Origin: Bacteroidota bacterium
GTDB taxonomy: Bacteria > Bacteroidota > Ignavibacteria > Ignavibacteriales > Ignavibacteriaceae
Assembly: GCA_021790055.1 (NCBI GenBank)
Contig: JAJYIL010000111.1
Span: forward strand, 1 to 8,434
Direction: 5' to 3'
DNA: 8,434 bases
The position numbers and the translations under genes are program-made. Of the stretch, positions 6,155-8,434 are shown in pieces. The notes below the pieces were generated by a model. It saw only the letters and a program-made list of their open reading frames with translations. It searched no databases and was not told the DNA's origin. The number at the start of each line of letters is the position of its first letter. The first letter of the stretch is position 1.

Positions 6155-7318
6155 ATGCGTGAGACAATAACCTATTCAATAACTGAGCGGCAAAAAAATT
6201 CGGAAGAGTATTACCGGAAGATCGGAATATTTGCAAGCGAAGTATTAAATGAAGCTTCAGCGACTCTTACGCCGGTTGCAAAAGAGTTTGTTAAGTACAT
6301 TGAGGAATTTAATCTCGAGCAGGTACGAAAGCTGGAAGAGTATGTACTTGAATTGATCAGCTTCGGAATACTTTGGCACACCTATGCCGGCTTAACGCTT
6401 GAAGTAAAGCATGCGCCGCTTATTACTTTGTCCAAGATGGCTGAGTGGAGAAAGAAGCGTCAAAGACTAAAACCGGCTATTGATTTCTTCCGCGGAATTA
6501 TGTTGACAGTACTTTTACTGCCGGGGAAAAAGAGGAAGACGGAAATAAATCTTCCCAACTTCGAGCAGATTGACAAAGTTTGCAGCTGGTTTGAAGCAAC
6601 CGGCGAATTCAGGGAAGAGGCGCTTCGCTTTATAAGATGGCGTGCATTCTGGTCAACATTGAAACGGGAAAGGTTTGAGAAGATATTGACGTCTATAGCA
6701 TTGTTCACACGCTGGTTTGAGAGGCGCTCACTTGAAGTACTAGGTGAATATACTAAAAACGTAGAGAGCTTTTTAGAGAAATCAAAGACTCGTTACCGGT
6801 GGCGCGAAGACAGGATTTCATGTACAAGAACAAGATTGGAATATCATCTTAACATGATTGGCGCAGAAATAATGAATCTTGCTTTCCAAGATGATTTTAT
6901 AAATACGGAGATTACATCAGTACTTGTTCCCGGGTGTATGCGTGGTCGTCCCTTTGAAGAATGCGAAGCCGTAAAGGTAAAGGAAGGATTGAAATGCCGG
7001 GGATGTTTGTCTAAATGCCATGTTAATCAATTAAAAAAAATGGGGGAGAGAAAAAATTTTGATGTCTTTATTATACCGCATGCTTCCGATTTATCTTTAT
7101 GGGCGTCAAAGCCGGGCAGACTAAAGCGGGGCGTGATTGCTTCTGCCTGTGTTACAACGCTTGTAGAAAGCGGCTGGGAATTAAAAAGATATGGAGTCCC
7201 CGCGCAGTGCGTTTTACTTGATTACAACGGCTGCAAAAAACACTGGCACCACAAAGGCATTCCGACTCAACTTAACGTGCATGAGCTGAAAAGAATTCTG
7301 AACTCAAAAAAACAATGA
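6155..7318 (+). CDS. DUF116 domain protein with long helical N-terminus
   Basis: The C-terminal part (about residues 215-385) matches the DUF116 family, whose function is not known to me. It shows Cys223 before the TRTRLEYHLNMIGAEIMN helix, then Cys261, Cys270, Cys281-x2-Cys284-x3-Cys288, Cys332 in ASACVTTL, Cys352 in VPAQCVLLDYNGC and Cys360, followed by a His-rich KKHWHH. The cysteines suggest metal or Fe-S binding. Residues 1-215 are charged, amphipathic and mostly helical, with no clear membrane span beyond a short hydrophobic patch (GIMLTVLLLPG, 114-124). At 387 residues it is longer than I expect for a minimal DUF116 protein. No signal peptide: cytoplasmic. GGAG (6146-6149) five bases before the ATG gives a strong start. 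It is isolated, preceded by a 209-bp AT-rich gap without a promoter I can call. Confidence 0.85.
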   Translation: MRETITYSITERQKNSEEYYRKIGIFASEVLNEASATLTPVAKEFVKYIEEFNLEQVRKLEEYVLELISFGILWHTYAGLTLEVKHAPLITLSKMAEWRKKRQRLKPAIDFFRGIMLTVLLLPGKKRKTEINLPNFEQIDKVCSWFEATGEFREEALRFIRWRAFWSTLKRERFEKILTSIALFTRWFERRSLEVLGEYTKNVESFLEKSKTRYRWREDRISCTRTRLEYHLNMIGAEIMNLAFQDDFINTEITSVLVPGCMRGRPFEECEAVKVKEGLKCRGCLSKCHVNQLKKMGERKNFDVFIIPHASDLSLWASKPGRLKRGVIASACVTTLVESGWELKRYGVPAQCVLLDYNGCKKHWHHKGIPTQLNVHELKRILNSKKQ

Positions 7319-7380
7319 CTGCAAAAACATTCGGGATAATTGCATGCTGTTTGCAAGTCAGCAGAGGTCTCATTCGTTAG
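7315..7380 (+). CDS. 21-residue open frame overlapping the DUF116 stop (ATGA)
   Basis: An ATG at 7315 overlaps the DUF116 TGA (7316-7318) in the ATGA arrangement typical of coupled genes. The product would be MTAKTFGIIACCLQVSRGLIR, then TAG. It has a Cys-Cys pair and no signal peptide. It may be a small coupled protein, the truncated start of a lost second gene, or chance; I recognise no homologue. Reading on through the TAG gives ten further codons before TAA. There is no separate Shine-Dalgarno besides A-rich sequence, as expected for re-initiation. Confidence 0.2.
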   Translation: MTAKTFGIIACCLQVSRGLIR

Positions 7381-7478
7381 TGTAATTGTGGAACGGTTTT
7401 ACTTCCTGCATAAATTTATATATAAGATAAGGTTCAAGTTTAAGTTCATTATTATGCAATAATGCATCTATGCGGCGT

Positions 7479-8243
7479 TTACGCTACCGTTTCTTTCATT
7501 ACTTTTATAAACCAACAAAGAGTTATCATGCTTAAAGCAATAAACAAAACAAAGGATAAAATTACATTGTTGTTCCCGATAATTCCGTCGCTTAAAAAAC
7601 GGGAGGCGTTTACGGCGTATGTAAACGGGTTCAGCATCGCAATACTCTGAAGAATCTTTGGCGCAAAGCTTAACGGCAGCATTACACCTGAAAGAATGAA
7701 TAATGGAAGAACAAAAAAATTGACTATGCTTGCAAGCATCCCACCATCCTTCACAATAAAGGCAGTCGCATACGATATTGAAGATAGTGAAATGCCTATT
7801 AGCAATATTAGCAGGAGCAGAAATACAATTCCGGTAACTGCAGGAGAATAGCCGAAGAATAATGAGATTAAACAGATTATTACGCTTTGAACAACCAACA
7901 CAACAACACTCGTAAGAACAAAGCCAAGAGCAAGGGACAGCCTGTTTACCGGTGTTACACGGATTCTTTCGATGAATCCGTTTTCCAGAAGATCCAGTAC
8001 GCCGAAACCGGCATAAGATGAATTGAACATAGCAGTCATAACTATTAAACCGGGGACGAAGAAGCGCGAGGTTGACTCCGCTGGAAATCCCGGCGCCGAT
8101 GCTACGCCTTTTAAGAAAGGCATAAATAAGAGAAGATAGACTGCCGGCTCAAATAATCCGATGAATAGCCAGAATGGATTACGAATTATTATTCTTATCT
8201 CTTCTTTGAAGATTATGTAAGTGTCTATTACAAACTTTTTCAT
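7479..8243 (-). CDS. ABC-2 type exporter permease
   Basis: This is the membrane subunit of an ATP-driven exporter of the ABC-2 family (the class including DrrB and NodJ); substrate unknown. The 254 residues hold six hydrophobic segments at about 24-43, 61-83, 105-129, 137-163, 170-190 and 228-247. Family marks are the cytoplasmic loop LLENGFIERIRVTPVNRL (85-102), the VLPLFILSGVMLPLSF stretch (178-193) and LNPFTYAVNASR (204-215). The start is supported by AGGGTG four bases before the ATG. Upstream on the same strand, after 113 bases, is the end of a probable ATPase partner. That gap is longer than usual for such pairs and shows no gene. It converges with the DUF116 gene; the 98 bases between 7381 and 7478 hold only a weak AT-rich hairpin (7448-7463), not a clear terminator. 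Confidence 0.93.
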   Translation of the reverse strand: MKKFVIDTYIIFKEEIRIIIRNPFWLFIGLFEPAVYLLLFMPFLKGVASAPGFPAESTSRFFVPGLIVMTAMFNSSYAGFGVLDLLENGFIERIRVTPVNRLSLALGFVLTSVVVLVVQSVIICLISLFFGYSPAVTGIVFLLLLILLIGISLSSISYATAFIVKDGGMLASIVNFFVLPLFILSGVMLPLSFAPKILQSIAMLNPFTYAVNASRFLSDGIIGNNNVILSFVLFIALSMITLCWFIKVMKETVA

Positions 8244-8356
8244 TGTTCACCCTATAAGTTTTCGAGTTATATGATTTCATTATCCGCTCTTCTTTCGTAA
8301 TCGTAAGCCTGCACTTAATTTGACTCTAATTCTTATAAGCACGAGTAAGGTTACAA

Positions 8357-8434
8357 TTAAGAGTTTTCATGTTGATTACTTTTTGTATTTTGACCATCTA
8401 TCAATTTTCTTCCGGTAAGTTTTAGGAAAACGTC
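8357..8434 (-). CDS. ABC transporter ATPase, C-terminal end only
   Basis: The window edge cuts this gene; only the last 25 codons and TAA (8357-8359) are present. They read DVFLKLTGRKLIDG followed by a polar QNTKSNQHENS tail. The DVFLxLTGRxLxD ending is typical of DrrA-like ATPases of ABC-2 exporters, which fits the permease that follows. Walker A, signature and Walker B motifs would lie outside the window. The call rests on a short match plus the neighbouring permease. Confidence 0.75.
   Translation of the reverse strand, partial: DVFLKLTGRKLIDGQNTKSNQHENS

Noticed and set aside
6460..6708. Minus-strand 82-codon frame opposite DUF116
   Set aside because: Antisense shadow of a confidently coding region.
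7448..7463. Terminator between DUF116 and the permease
   Set aside because: ATTATT and AATAAT could pair, but the stem is all A/T, six pairs at most, and lacks a following T-run.
7462..7650. Plus-strand 62-codon frame opposite the permease
   Set aside because: Antisense to the permease C-terminus, which has clear membrane segments and family motifs.

Overview
The window suggests an AT-rich genome from the Ignavibacteria/Chlorobi side of the Bacteroidota relatives. The main clue is a C-terminal type IX secretion (T9SS) sorting domain with the NYPNPFNPST signature (about 4753-4782, minus strand). Supporting clues are exported Asp-box beta-propeller proteins ending their signal peptides in Ala-Gln or Gly-Gln, and short periodic intergenic repeats. 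The taxonomic call is inference; no rRNA or other phylogenetic marker is present.

Left part, minus strand (about 261-3024): four genes in the same orientation, in transcription order an IscS-type cysteine desulfurase, a Cys-free 100-residue protein of unknown function, an A-type iron-sulfur carrier (IscA/HesB family) and an Fe/Mn-family superoxide dismutase with the Mn-type second-shell signature. Together they look like an iron-sulfur assembly and oxidative-stress group. No IscU scaffold gene lies among them. The gaps of 69, 85 and 105 bases each contain an inverted repeat, so transcript levels may be stepped along the cluster. Beyond the sod stop is a hairpin made of octamer repeats, and beyond that a short start-less open frame.

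Middle (about 3025-5945): the space before iscS holds a 70-bp array of ten 7-bp units in strict register. It is followed on the plus strand by an exported protein with six Asp boxes, probably a six-bladed beta-propeller. Converging on it from the minus strand is a broken gene for a second exported Asp-box protein. Its T9SS tail lies outside any long open frame, and the gene is interrupted by four frame changes, all to the -1 frame, and one in-frame TGA. Adding this pseudogene leaves no stretch above 300 bases without an assignment.

Right part (about 6155-8434): a plus-strand DUF116 protein with an unusually long helical N-terminus and a Cys-rich C-terminus, followed by an ATGA-overlapping 21-residue open frame. 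On the minus strand are the permease of an ABC-2 type exporter and, cut by the window edge, the last 25 codons of a probable DrrA-like ATPase partner.

No CRISPR array, rRNA, tRNA, transposase or phage gene was recognised. I do not see a clearly new multi-gene system. The most interesting items are the DUF116 protein, the unknown protein in the Fe-S cluster, the two periodic repeat arrays and the same-direction frameshifts in the T9SS pseudogene.
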